64,000 nucleotides of DNA from Clostridium ganghwense. GTDB lineage: Bacteria; Bacillota; Clostridia; Clostridiales; Clostridiaceae. Position numbers and translations under genes: made by a program. Below are positions 26,911-34,640 of the stretch, in pieces (the first letter of the stretch is position 1; each line of letters begins with the position of its first letter). Location of the stretch: contig NZ_JAPQES010000002.1 in the NCBI RefSeq assembly GCF_026735165.1, forward strand, positions 375,745 to 439,744, given 5' to 3'. The notes below the pieces were generated by a model. The model did no database searches and was not told where the DNA came from. It was given only the letters and a program-made list of their open reading frames with translations.

Positions 26911-26957
26911 GTAAGCGGTTAATAACTAGTCACCTTGACAAGCTATTAACCGCTTAC
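26911..26957 (+). repeat. 47-bp direct repeat, right copy
   Basis: Exact copy of 21485-21531. Here the inverted ends are extended by TT and AA instead of AC and GT, so the flanks differ but each copy keeps its own symmetry. Confidence 0.9.
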
Positions 26958-27042
26958 AATTATACCATATAAAATCTTGCATATAAGTAATATAAACCTA
27001 ATTGAAGTATACAAAAAGAACTTTATATTAGTTTTCAAAAAC

Positions 27043-27072
27043 AAATAGAGCTGCTAATTCAGCAGCTCCAAT
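27043..27072 (-). terminator. R4 hairpin (GAGCTGCTAATTCAGCAGCTC)
   Basis: AGAGCTGCT / AGCAGCTC stem. The same hairpin with small changes occurs at 35449, 40390 and 41941. The flanks AAAAACAAATAGAGCTGCT and TATTATCCTATT also recur (39.3 and 40.4 kb). Weak T-run, so its terminator function is uncertain here. Confidence 0.5.
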
Positions 27073-27108
27073 ATTTATACCCTATTATCCTATTCACTTA
27101 TGTCGTAC

Positions 27109-27177
27109 TTTTTTGCTATTGTGTCTTAATTACTTCTAGGATTATTAATCTTTTAAATCATGATTTAAGAAAATAGT
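27109..27177 (+). repeat. R1 dispersed repeat, copy d
   Basis: TTTTTTGCTATTGTGTCTTAA, TTATTAATCTTTTAAATC and ATGATTTAAGAAAATAGTG; includes the perfect 16-base dyad TTAAATCATGATTTAA. Lies about 47 bp beyond the stop of the ClpP-like gene. Confidence 0.8.
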
Positions 27178-27223
27178 GACGGAACTCCTATTGTTAAATA
27201 AGCAATATCAGTATACTAATAAA

Positions 27224-27808
27224 TTATAGATCAGTTAGTTCTTCATACTTTGAAATAACTTGATTTACTATTCCATAGTCAATTGCTTCGTAAGCATTTA
27301 ACCAATAATTTCTATCTGTATCTTTTTCTACTTTTTCTAACGATTGACCAGTAGCCTCACTAATGATGCTATTAATTCTCTTACGTAATCTCAATATCTC
27401 TTCTGCCTCAATACCGATATCTGTAGCTGGACCATTGAAGCCACCTAATGGTTGATGTATCATATACCTCGTATTAGGTAAAGAATACCTATCTTGTTTG
27501 TCAACAGCAAGGTAGATTGTGATACCGGCACTTGCAACCCAACCAGTACCAATTACAATAACACGCGGTTTAACAAACTTAATCATATCATGAATTGTAT
27601 CACCAGCTTCAACATGACCACCTTGACTGTTAATAAATAACTTTATAGGTTGATCTCCCATTTCTTGTAGAATTAAAAGTTGTGTAGTTATTTTTTCAGC
27701 TAAAGCTTGATTTATCTCTCCAGAAATAATGATTGTTCTGGATTGCAATAGTTTTTCTAGTACTAAGCCAGAAGCTTCTTTTTCTTGTTTTTCCTCTTGA
27801 TTATTCAT
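27224..27808 (-). CDS. ClpP-like serine protease (accessory)
   Basis: A 194-residue ClpP-family protein. The triad is intact: S93 in GTGWVASAGITIYLA, H118 in YMIHQPLGG, and an Asp in DTDRNYW (163-169). The substrate-groove segment FINSQGGHVEAGDTIHDMI is also present. The serine context (VASAG) differs from the housekeeping ClpP context (AASMG), so this is an extra, diverged copy like ClpP2 or TepA-type proteins. No Clp ATPase is nearby. GGAGAATGATACT precedes the ATG. A TATAAT box is near 27885 on the minus strand. Confidence 0.85.
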   Translation of the reverse strand: MNNQEEKQEKEASGLVLEKLLQSRTIIISGEINQALAEKITTQLLILQEMGDQPIKLFINSQGGHVEAGDTIHDMIKFVKPRVIVIGTGWVASAGITIYLAVDKQDRYSLPNTRYMIHQPLGGFNGPATDIGIEAEEILRLRKRINSIISEATGQSLEKVEKDTDRNYWLNAYEAIDYGIVNQVISKYEELTDL

Positions 27809-28100
27809 AGTATCATTCTCCTATCAATTAATATATTTAGATTTGATAATAATGAAACTATTACCTTTTTAACCAATTATAACATAATTATCCTATGAAT
27901 TATTAATTGAAAGATAAAAACGCCCACTTATGGTATAAGCAGAGAACAGAAAATATCTTGATATAGTTCTTCCTTTGAATGTTTGGCAGGTTCATATTTA
28001 ATATAATCTATTATTATTAAGGAGTTCTAATTTGCTGAAATTCGTTGCCATTTGCTGAGTAACACTATAAAATCTATATATATTGAATCGAGGTGAGATG

Positions 28101-29030
28101 ATGAAGATTGAAAGATTGTTAGGAATATTATTTTATATAATAAATAGAGATAATGTTAGTGCAAATAATTTAGCTGAACATTTTAATGTTTCTCGAAGAA
28201 CAATTATTCGTGATATAAATACATTGACATTAGCAGGGATTCCAATTTATTCTGAAATAGGGTCCAAAGGTGGTTATTCAATTAATCGTGATTATAAATT
28301 GAATGAAAAAATAATTGATAATGCCAACTCTGAATATATTCTACTTGCGCTGCAAAGCTTGAAAAGTGTTTATGGTGAAAGAAAGGTTCATGAAACATAT
28401 GAAAAAGTAAAACATATATATTCTGATAAAAATAATAATCATGCACTAAATATTGATTTTTCTATAGTAAATGAGAACAGAAGTATAATTTCCTATATTT
28501 CTATGTTAAAAGAAGCTATTCAACATAATAAAACAGTCTTATTTCAATACACTAACCTCAATAGTGACACTCGAATAGTTAAATGTAATATCATACATGT
28601 TTTCTATAAATGGTACTCTTGGTATGCTTTTGGTTATGATTTAGAGAAAAGTGATTTTCGCATGTTTAAGATAGTAAGAATGAGAAATTTAGAAATAAGT
28701 GAGGAGTATTTTGATAATGATTATGATGTAGCAAAGCTACTTGATGATTATGAAGAAAAAAGAGATAAACACAATATATATGTTACTATTGAATATTCTA
28801 AAGAAATCGAGGCTTTGATTAATGAATATTTTCATGGTGATGTTATCAATGTGTCGGAAACATCTATAGTTAAAAAGGTTACTATAAAAGAAAATGACTT
28901 TATTATGTTTTCCATCATTTTAGGTTTTGGAGAAAAAATTAAAGTTCTTTCACCTTTATCCTACCAGCAAAGAATTAAGGAACATTTGAAAAATACTTTA
29001 ATAAAAAATTATGAGAACAGTGACATATAG
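28101..29030 (+). CDS. WYL-domain transcriptional regulator
   Basis: A 309-residue DeoR/YafY-like regulator. The N-terminal winged HTH reads IERLLGILFYIINRDNVSAN and LAEHFNVSRRTIIRDINTL; the WYL domain (about residues 125-210) contains KWYSWYAFGYD and FRMFKIVRM; a WCX-type C-terminal region follows. WYL proteins bind ligands and control nearby genes. GAGGTGAG precedes two ATGs; the second is used. Upstream, TTTGCTGA is repeated at about 28031 and 28053 and may be its site. The downstream DJ-1/PfpI gene is likely its target. Confidence 0.85.
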   Translation: MKIERLLGILFYIINRDNVSANNLAEHFNVSRRTIIRDINTLTLAGIPIYSEIGSKGGYSINRDYKLNEKIIDNANSEYILLALQSLKSVYGERKVHETYEKVKHIYSDKNNNHALNIDFSIVNENRSIISYISMLKEAIQHNKTVLFQYTNLNSDTRIVKCNIIHVFYKWYSWYAFGYDLEKSDFRMFKIVRMRNLEISEEYFDNDYDVAKLLDDYEEKRDKHNIYVTIEYSKEIEALINEYFHGDVINVSETSIVKKVTIKENDFIMFSIILGFGEKIKVLSPLSYQQRIKEHLKNTLIKNYENSDI

Positions 29031-29042
29031 GTGTCACTGTTC
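29015..29042 (+). terminator. hairpin between regulator and DJ-1/PfpI gene
   Basis: Perfect 11-bp stem GAACAGTGACA / TGTCACTGTTC with loop TATAGG, overlapping the stop codon of the WYL gene. Only a short T-rich tail follows, so it may attenuate rather than end transcription. Confidence 0.55.
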
Positions 29043-29083
29043 TTATGCTATACTGTTTTAAAATTAATTTAAGGAGGAACAGA

Positions 29084-29710
29084 ATGAAGAAAATTATATA
29101 TCTTTACATTTTAGAATCTATGGCTGAATGGGAAGTTGGCTATATTCTACAAGCTATTAGTATGGAATCTATGTTAAAAAAACAAAATAACGAGTTTGAA
29201 ATTAAAACTGTTAGTACTAGTAAGAATCCAATACAAACAATTAGTGGATTAACTATCACTCCAGACTGTTTATTAGATGAAATAGATGAAAATAATATGG
29301 TTGCCTTACTTTTGCCTGGTGCAGAAACATGGAACAATGAAGAAAATAATCAGATTTTACAAAACGCCTTATCATATATAGATAAGGGTATTCTTGTAGG
29401 GGCTATATGTGGAGCTACACTTGCTTTGGCTGATTTAAAAGTTTTAGATAAATTCAAGCATACAAGCAATTCTTTAGATTACCTAACATTATTTTCAAAA
29501 CAATATAGTGGTAAAGGGTTATATGTTAATTCTCCAGCTTTTGTAGATTGTAACTTGATAACTGCAAGTTCAGCAGGAGGTTTGTTGTGGGCAAAACACA
29601 TTATACAATATTTGAATGTTTTCCCTTGTGAGATTATTGAATCATGGTACAACTATTATTCTACCGGTGACCCTAAATACTATACAGAGCTTATTTCACA
29701 GAGTATTTAA
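29084..29710 (+). CDS. DJ-1/PfpI family protein
   Basis: A 208-residue protein of the class I glutamine amidotransferase-like superfamily. The nucleophile elbow is VGAICGATLALA (Cys at about residue 107) and an acidic residue precedes it in LLLPGAETWN, as in DJ-1/PfpI. Members act as stress chaperones, deglycase-like enzymes or amidases; the exact role is unknown. AAGGAGGAACAGA precedes the ATG. It follows the WYL regulator on the same strand with a 53-bp gap and probably responds to it. Confidence 0.8.
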   Translation: MKKIIYLYILESMAEWEVGYILQAISMESMLKKQNNEFEIKTVSTSKNPIQTISGLTITPDCLLDEIDENNMVALLLPGAETWNNEENNQILQNALSYIDKGILVGAICGATLALADLKVLDKFKHTSNSLDYLTLFSKQYSGKGLYVNSPAFVDCNLITASSAGGLLWAKHIIQYLNVFPCEIIESWYNYYSTGDPKYYTELISQSI

Positions 29711-29770
29711 CCTAAGTAGTGAAGCTATAACAATATTTTTAATGTAGGATTAAATTTTTTTGAAAAAGTG

Positions 29771-29801
29771 TTGACTCTAACGCCACGTCATAGTGCAATA
29801 T
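29771..29801 (+). promoter_or_regulatory. MerR-type promoter with 19-bp spacer
   Basis: TTGACT and CAATAT are 19 bp apart, the stretched spacing typical of MerR-controlled promoters. The spacer holds the imperfect dyad CTCTAACG-CCA-CGTCATAG. It lies about 95 bp before the TipA-like regulator gene and is most likely its own autoactivated promoter. Confidence 0.75.
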
Positions 29802-29894
29802 ATATGTAGAGCTTACCTATATTAACAAAAACTCACAGCCAGCGGAGTATTAAATAGTAGTGATAGCTCTAAAATCAAACTTTGAGGTGCAGTA

Positions 29895-31055
29895 ATGAGA
29901 ACAGTAAAACAAGTTTCGGATTTGACAGGAATAAGTGTGCGCGCACTACATTACTACGATAAAATCGGATTATTAAAACCAAGTGAGATCACAGATGCAG
30001 GTTACAGACTTTATAACGAAGAAGCTCTTGAAATCTTGCAGCAGATTTTATTTTTTAAAGAACTTGATATTCCTTTGAAGGAAGTTAAAGAGATCATGGT
30101 TAGTGCTCACTTTGATAAAATGAAAGCACTAGAAAATCAAAAAAAGTTGCTTATTTTAAAACGCAATAGATTAAATGGTTTAATTGAGCTTATAAATAAA
30201 ACATTAAAAGGAGAAAATACAATGAGTTTTAAAGAATTTGATATGAGTGAATATTTTAATGTTTTGGAAGAGTTTAAAAAAGAACATGAGAATAAAATCA
30301 TTAAAAGTTGGGGTAGTGTAGATAAATATAATGAATTTATTGAAAAATGTAAATCTAATGAAGCTGAAATTGCTAAAATTGCTATAAAGCAATATGGAAG
30401 TATTGAAAAATATGCTAAAGCTATAAAGAAAAATTTTAATAGTGATATAGTAACTATAGCAGAACAATATGATGAGTTTAAAAAAGATTGCTTAGAGGAT
30501 AAGCATCCTAAATTAAAAGAACTATATAAAAAGCTTGTATCTGATTTAACTAAAGATCCTTCTTCAAAGGAGATTCAACAAATTGCTGAAGAAATATCAG
30601 ATACAGCTAGAAAAGATTATGAACTTTTCAAAATGGATAAGGGAGACAATCATTGGTACTATATGGTACAAAATTATTTATTAAATCCTGAGTGGATAAA
30701 AGAAGTTGATAAGAAATATGGAAATGGTGCCTGTAAATTTATTGGAGAAGCTCTAAAAAATTATTTGGGAGATAAGCAGCCTAAAATAAATATACTATAT
30801 AAAAATCTCACATCTGACTTAAGTAAAGATCCTTCTTCAAAAGATATTCAACAAATTATTGAGAAAATTGCAGATATAACTAAAAAACAACAAGAATCTT
30901 TAAACGTAGATATGGGAGATAACTATTTGGGGTTTACGGCTGATCTTTATTTATCAAAGCCTAAGTTTATCAAAGCAATCGATAAGAAATACGGCAGTGG
31001 TGCATCTAAATTTATTGGAGAAGCTTTAAAATTTTATTCTGAAAATAACAAGTAA
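29895..31055 (+). CDS. TipA-like MerR regulator with duplicated TipAS domain
   Basis: A 386-residue activator. Residues 1-70 are a MerR domain (VKQVSDLTGISVRALHYYDKIGLLKP), followed by the dimer helix (about 75-110) and TipAS-type antibiotic-binding sequence with WGSVDKYNEFIEK and YGSIEKYAKAIKK. The final part is two similar units of about 85 residues: HPKLKELYKKLVSDLTKDPS...YGNGACKFIGEALKNY and QPKINILYKNLTSDLSKDPS...YGSGASKFIGEALKFY. One such unit is normal for TipA/Mta, so this is an internal duplication. Such proteins sense thiopeptides or other drugs and activate efflux genes. Gene start has GAGGTGCAGTA. Confidence 0.85.
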   Translation: MRTVKQVSDLTGISVRALHYYDKIGLLKPSEITDAGYRLYNEEALEILQQILFFKELDIPLKEVKEIMVSAHFDKMKALENQKKLLILKRNRLNGLIELINKTLKGENTMSFKEFDMSEYFNVLEEFKKEHENKIIKSWGSVDKYNEFIEKCKSNEAEIAKIAIKQYGSIEKYAKAIKKNFNSDIVTIAEQYDEFKKDCLEDKHPKLKELYKKLVSDLTKDPSSKEIQQIAEEISDTARKDYELFKMDKGDNHWYYMVQNYLLNPEWIKEVDKKYGNGACKFIGEALKNYLGDKQPKINILYKNLTSDLSKDPSSKDIQQIIEKIADITKKQQESLNVDMGDNYLGFTADLYLSKPKFIKAIDKKYGSGASKFIGEALKFYSENNK

Positions 31056-31118
31056 TGAATTAAAAGCTGTCAAAAAGATACGTTAAGCAGATAATAGGAT
31101 AAATACATAATATATTAT

Positions 31119-31147
31119 AAAAAAGCACTTATAAAAAGTGCTTTTTT
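31119..31147 (+). terminator. intrinsic terminator after tipA-like gene
   Basis: AAAAAAGCACTT / AAGTGCTTTTTT stem with ATAAA loop and T-run. Confidence 0.85.
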
Positions 31148-31297
31148 AGTTCGTATTATCAGACTAGTATGTATCTGTTAAAACATTATTCTTTTTTTAT
31201 TTTCAAAACATCCAGCTCCTTGGATTATATAGATATGTATCAAAACATTACTTCGTAATTTCTTTAGAATATGTGTTAATAATAGCAAAGATTATGC

Positions 31298-32068
31298 TCA
31301 TTTTGCAAGTGTAGATAGTCCTTTTTCGGCTATTATTTTTTGAAATTTCTTATCAGAAAGAATATCATTTGTTACAAATTCCCCATTATAAAACAAGCTA
31401 TATGATGTAAAAGGAGTAGGAGCGTTTTGTGCCTGTTCTGTGGTTTCAAAACGAATGGTCTTAAATTTGATGCCTTTAGCTTTTGCAATTGCTTCTATAA
31501 TAGGCACATATTTTACGGTAAAAGGACATTGGTGTGCGTAATACAAAACAAATCCACCTTCACTAATTACAGAATTTCTTACTGTGTCCTTAAATTTAGG
31601 ACATGACGCATTTTTCTCAAAAGGAAGATACATAAGCTCATAATAGGGCTCGGCTTTATCGACCACCTTAAACCCCTTATGTTTCAAAAACTTAGGTTCA
31701 GCAAGATATGGTCTTTTCTTGTTGGATGACAGTATAACAAGTCCTTTTTTACCTTTTTCTTTACTATCTTTGATACACTCATCTAAAAGTAAAGTAGAGT
31801 TGCCTTGTCCTTTGAATTTTCCTGAAACCCACAGGCAATCAATATACATATATCCCTCTGCATTAATTGGACACCACGCTTTTTCGGCTGGTATATACTC
31901 AATGAAACATTTGCCTCTAACATTACCTTTTTTGAAAACAAGCCCATCACTAAACCGTTCTGCCAGCCATGCTTTTTTTGATGCAACCTGACAGTCTTTG
32001 TTGTTTGTAATAGCACAGCATATATGTTCTTGTTCTAAATTTTCACTTGTAACTGTTATTATATCCAT
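31298..32068 (-). CDS. GNAT acetyltransferase with YoaP domain
   Basis: A 256-residue protein with an N-terminal GNAT acetyltransferase (about residues 1-150; acetyl-CoA loop near WVSGKFKGQGNSTLLLDECI) and a C-terminal YoaP-type domain that looks thioredoxin-like: FVLYYAHQCPFTVKYVPIIE (about 175-195), then TPFTSYSLFYNGEFVTNDIL. GAGGG lies ten bases before the ATG chosen. Substrate unknown. Immediately after the stop is the GATTATGCTCAT motif found behind several genes in this window. Confidence 0.85.
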   Translation of the reverse strand: MDIITVTSENLEQEHICCAITNNKDCQVASKKAWLAERFSDGLVFKKGNVRGKCFIEYIPAEKAWCPINAEGYMYIDCLWVSGKFKGQGNSTLLLDECIKDSKEKGKKGLVILSSNKKRPYLAEPKFLKHKGFKVVDKAEPYYELMYLPFEKNASCPKFKDTVRNSVISEGGFVLYYAHQCPFTVKYVPIIEAIAKAKGIKFKTIRFETTEQAQNAPTPFTSYSLFYNGEFVTNDILSDKKFQKIIAEKGLSTLAK

Positions 32069-32117
32069 ATTTATTTCCCTCATTTTCCTATTATATAAAT
32101 AACCTTTGTTACACATA

Positions 32118-32188
32118 ATTTTGCTATTATATCTTAACTACTTTCTCAATAATTTACTTTTTACATCATTATTTAAAAATATTGTGAT
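32118..32188 (+). repeat. R1 dispersed repeat, copy e
   Basis: ATTTTGCTATTATATCTTAAC, TACTTTCTCAATAATTTAC and CATCATTATTTAAAAATATTG. Lies between the divergent YoaP-GNAT and DUF3888 genes, so here it is upstream of both. Confidence 0.7.
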
Positions 32189-32258
32189 GTTGTAAACTTA
32201 TATAAAACATATAATACGAAATACTATTAAAGACAACTATTTTAGAGGTGATAATAAA

Positions 32259-32720
32259 ATGAAAAAAATATTTACTATTTGTTGTTTAACAATGTATTTA
32301 ATATGTTTTTCTACTAATACTAATGCAATTTCTACTGAACCAGGAAATAATGCTAAACAAGGCATCCCTTATAAATATACTCCTACTGAAGGCTCTGTAG
32401 AAGAACTATATAAAGATATAATTGTAACTCTTCTTGAACCTTACATTACCGATGAAATAACTAAACAATATGGTAAATTGCTTCAATATGATTTATTTTC
32501 CGTAGAATTTTTAAAAATAGAAAGACCAACATATAGTGCTTTCACTTTTTTAATCAAACTTCAAGTAGACCCATTTGTTGGAGCACACAATACTATAGGC
32601 ATTGATGAAATTATTATTAGAGTAAGTCCAGTTAAAACTGAAGTTGAAAAATTTGAGCATATTAAAAGTTTTCCAATTCCACCACATTTAAAAAAATACT
32701 ATGAAGATTTAAAATTATAG
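32259..32720 (+). CDS. DUF3888-like secreted protein
   Basis: A 153-residue protein with a signal peptide (residues 1-24, ending near TNTNAIS) and the same core as the protein at 3-386: LLEPYITDEITKQYGKLLQYDLF and FVGAHNTIGIDEIIIRV. It is exported and its function is unknown. AGAGGTGATAATAAA precedes the ATG. Two paralogues at the two ends of this 32-kb stretch fit the general picture of duplicated accessory genes here. Confidence 0.75.
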   Translation: MKKIFTICCLTMYLICFSTNTNAISTEPGNNAKQGIPYKYTPTEGSVEELYKDIIVTLLEPYITDEITKQYGKLLQYDLFSVEFLKIERPTYSAFTFLIKLQVDPFVGAHNTIGIDEIIIRVSPVKTEVEKFEHIKSFPIPPHLKKYYEDLKL

Positions 32721-32865
32721 TTAGACTAAAAATACATTTTTGTTTACACATAGGAGTTTGATAATAAGTCAATAGTTGAAATTTGTTACCAAACTTCTTA
32801 TTTTATTTGTGTCGTATTATCTTTAGATTATGTAATAAATGCTACATGAGCTTATGCTCATTATC

Positions 32866-33393
32866 TCACAGTAATTTTTCATATAGTCTAAACCAGTTCA
32901 ACCCGTAGTTTCCAAGTCCTAAGTCAACTGTATCAATATATTTAAAACCACATTTTTCATACAGCCTAATGGCAGGTATATTACCTTCGTAAACATCCAA
33001 CCTAATTGACTTAGCTTGTGATTTAATACTGTGTTCAATACAAAAGTCCATTAATGCTTTGCCTACACTACATTTCAAAAATTTTGGATGCACTACAAAT
33101 GTATGTACAACAAAAACATCTGAATAGTCAGACTCAAATTCCCATTTAGCTTTATAATATGCAGGTTCAGGTTCATGGCTTAGAATAATAGAACCAATGA
33201 TTTTCCCATTATGTTTTGCTACATAGAGATTACCTTGTTTAACTCCATCAATTGCATTTTGCCTAACAGGATATATACCCTTTCTCCATCCAGGATAGTT
33301 TACTCCTTTTGCCAAATGGTCATTCAAATCGTTATAAAGCTGTTCTAATTCATCAATATCATTTGCTTTTCCTAAATCAAAAATGATATCCAT
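32866..33393 (-). CDS. GNAT N-acetyltransferase
   Basis: A 175-residue single-domain GNAT enzyme. Recognisable parts are the substrate strand KWEFESDYSDVFVVHTFVVH, the acetyl-CoA loop HPKFLKCSVGKALMDFCIEH (about 100-120) and the terminal DVYEGNIPAIRLYEKCGFKY, typical of RimI-like acetyltransferases. GGAGGGATACACAT precedes the ATG. Substrate unknown; single gene with the TTATGCTCATTATC motif at its stop. Confidence 0.85.
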   Translation of the reverse strand: MDIIFDLGKANDIDELEQLYNDLNDHLAKGVNYPGWRKGIYPVRQNAIDGVKQGNLYVAKHNGKIIGSIILSHEPEPAYYKAKWEFESDYSDVFVVHTFVVHPKFLKCSVGKALMDFCIEHSIKSQAKSIRLDVYEGNIPAIRLYEKCGFKYIDTVDLGLGNYGLNWFRLYEKLL

Positions 33394-33685
33394 ATGTGTA
33401 TCCCTCCGATCAACGTAAAATATAAATAATCTTCGTAATAAAATACAATTTCGTCTTAACACATTATATCTTCTTACGAGACACTTTATTTAAATTACGT
33501 AACTATAAATACTTGTACAAGTATACCAAAATAAACTAAAGTTTTATAAACATATACTGGAAAAGCATTTTCTCTAGTTAGTTATAATTAGATGGCATAA
33601 ATAGAGGAGAGAGGACTATTTTAAAAACAAAGGATAAGGTAAAAAGTGATAACCTATATTAGCGCTTTTAGTGGTGAGACGTAAA

Positions 33686-33752
33686 ATTTTGCTATTGCGT
33701 ATTAACTATTTCTTTGATTTTTAACCTTTTGTATCATGATTTAAGAACATTA
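33686..33752 (+). repeat. R1 dispersed repeat, copy f
   Basis: AATTTTGCTATTGCGTATTAA, TTTCTTTGATTTTTAACC and ATCATGATTTAAGAACATTAT. It touches the stop codon of the flavodoxin-like gene. Confidence 0.75.
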
Positions 33753-34283
33753 TGAATTAATATAACTAACTATTTCATCTATATTCTCTTTTTTCGTAAA
33801 ATCTACTGGTTTTTCTAAAAAGGCAAGCATACCTATTTCATCAGGTATTAATTCTTTTTTCTGCTTCTTTTTAATCTTTATTTTCCAACTCAATAATGTC
33901 ATAAGCACTTTATCAAAAGGTGGTAGTTTATTATAGTTAAACCCACCTCGCAAATAGAAAAACTCAATATGTTTTTGTTGGTCTGAAGTAAAATTCTTGT
34001 TCCTAACTTCCTTTATTACTTCTTCACTTGATGGAGAAGCCCCCGAAGCAAAAACAACTAATTTTTTGGCTTTTAGTTTATCAATGTTTTTCGTAATGAA
34101 CTTGACACCAATAATACCCACTGCATGCAAACTACCACCATAAACCACGGTATCATATGTTGTTAACATATTGATATTAACTTTTGAAACCTCAAAAATA
34201 TCCGCTGATAGTTCTTCTGCAATCCATTCTGCATAATTCCTTACAAACCCTGTTTTTGATTTATAGACTACAATAGTTTTCAT
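33750..34283 (-). CDS. flavodoxin-domain protein
   Basis: A 177-residue protein of the flavodoxin fold: the FMN phosphate loop is MKTIVVYKSKTGFVRNYAEW (residues 1-20), followed by YDTVVYGGSLHAVGI (about 44-58) and KLVVFASGASPSS. This is the layout of flavodoxin_5/HemG-like proteins. It would carry electrons via FMN to an unknown partner. GAGGAGTTAAAAATA precedes the ATG. Its stop lies inside the end of an R1 repeat. Confidence 0.85.
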   Translation of the reverse strand: MKTIVVYKSKTGFVRNYAEWIAEELSADIFEVSKVNINMLTTYDTVVYGGSLHAVGIIGVKFITKNIDKLKAKKLVVFASGASPSSEEVIKEVRNKNFTSDQQKHIEFFYLRGGFNYNKLPPFDKVLMTLLSWKIKIKKKQKKELIPDEIGMLAFLEKPVDFTKKENIDEIVSYINS

Positions 34284-34335
34284 TATTTTTAACTCCTCAT
34301 TAATTTATTGTTGAACGTATAATATTATGCACAAT

Positions 34336-34403
34336 ATTATACGATTATGTGTTGATACATTTATACTTGTTAATACACAATTTCTTTATGTTGTGCATTA
34401 ACT
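34336..34403 (+). repeat. R2 dispersed repeat
   Basis: ATTATACGATTATGTGTTGA, CATTTATACTTGTTAATAC and ACAATTTCTTTATGTTGTG, followed at 34408-34423 by GATTATGCTCATAATC. The longest R2 copy seen. Confidence 0.65.
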
Positions 34404-34476
34404 ATAGTGCTAAAGATTATGCTCATAATCTTTAGCACATCCATATGCTATCCAGTCATTTTATCATCAAAACACT

Positions 34477-34572
34477 TCAAATCATTGTCATAAATTCTAA
34501 TCCAAACGGAAATATAATTAAGAAGTGACTCATAAGAATAACTTTTACTAAAGGATACACCCTCATTTTCAT
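34477..34572 (-). CDS. 31-residue possible peptide with duplicated leader
   Basis: A short hydrophobic frame (MKMRVYPLVKVILMSHFLII and 11 more residues). Its only support is that the 32 bases up to and including its ATG, with GGGAG, are identical to the leader of the CPCC gene at 21396. It may be a real small membrane peptide, a decayed gene, or a leader that has lost its gene. Confidence 0.3.
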   Translation of the reverse strand: MKMRVYPLVKVILMSHFLIIFPFGLEFMTMI

Positions 34573-34616
34573 CTCATCATCTCCCATACAGGTTATATAA
34601 ATAATCTTTACTGTAT

Positions 34617-34640
34617 ATAATTTTGCTATTACGTCTTAAC
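34617..34640 (+). repeat. R1 left end fused to gene, copy g
   Basis: ATTTTGCTATTACGTCTTAAC, then the sequence switches without a gap into the 3' end of the 221-residue membrane protein gene. Comparison with the paralogue at 41103 shows that the last codons of the gene were replaced by this repeat. Confidence 0.75.

Noticed and set aside
21485-26957. insertion sequence or transposon carrying the ABC module
   Set aside because: No transposase lies between the 47-bp repeats, and the repeats are too long and internally symmetric for simple target duplications.
29015-29042. riboswitch before the DJ-1/PfpI gene
   Set aside because: Only a single short hairpin overlapping the previous stop codon; no conserved aptamer elements.
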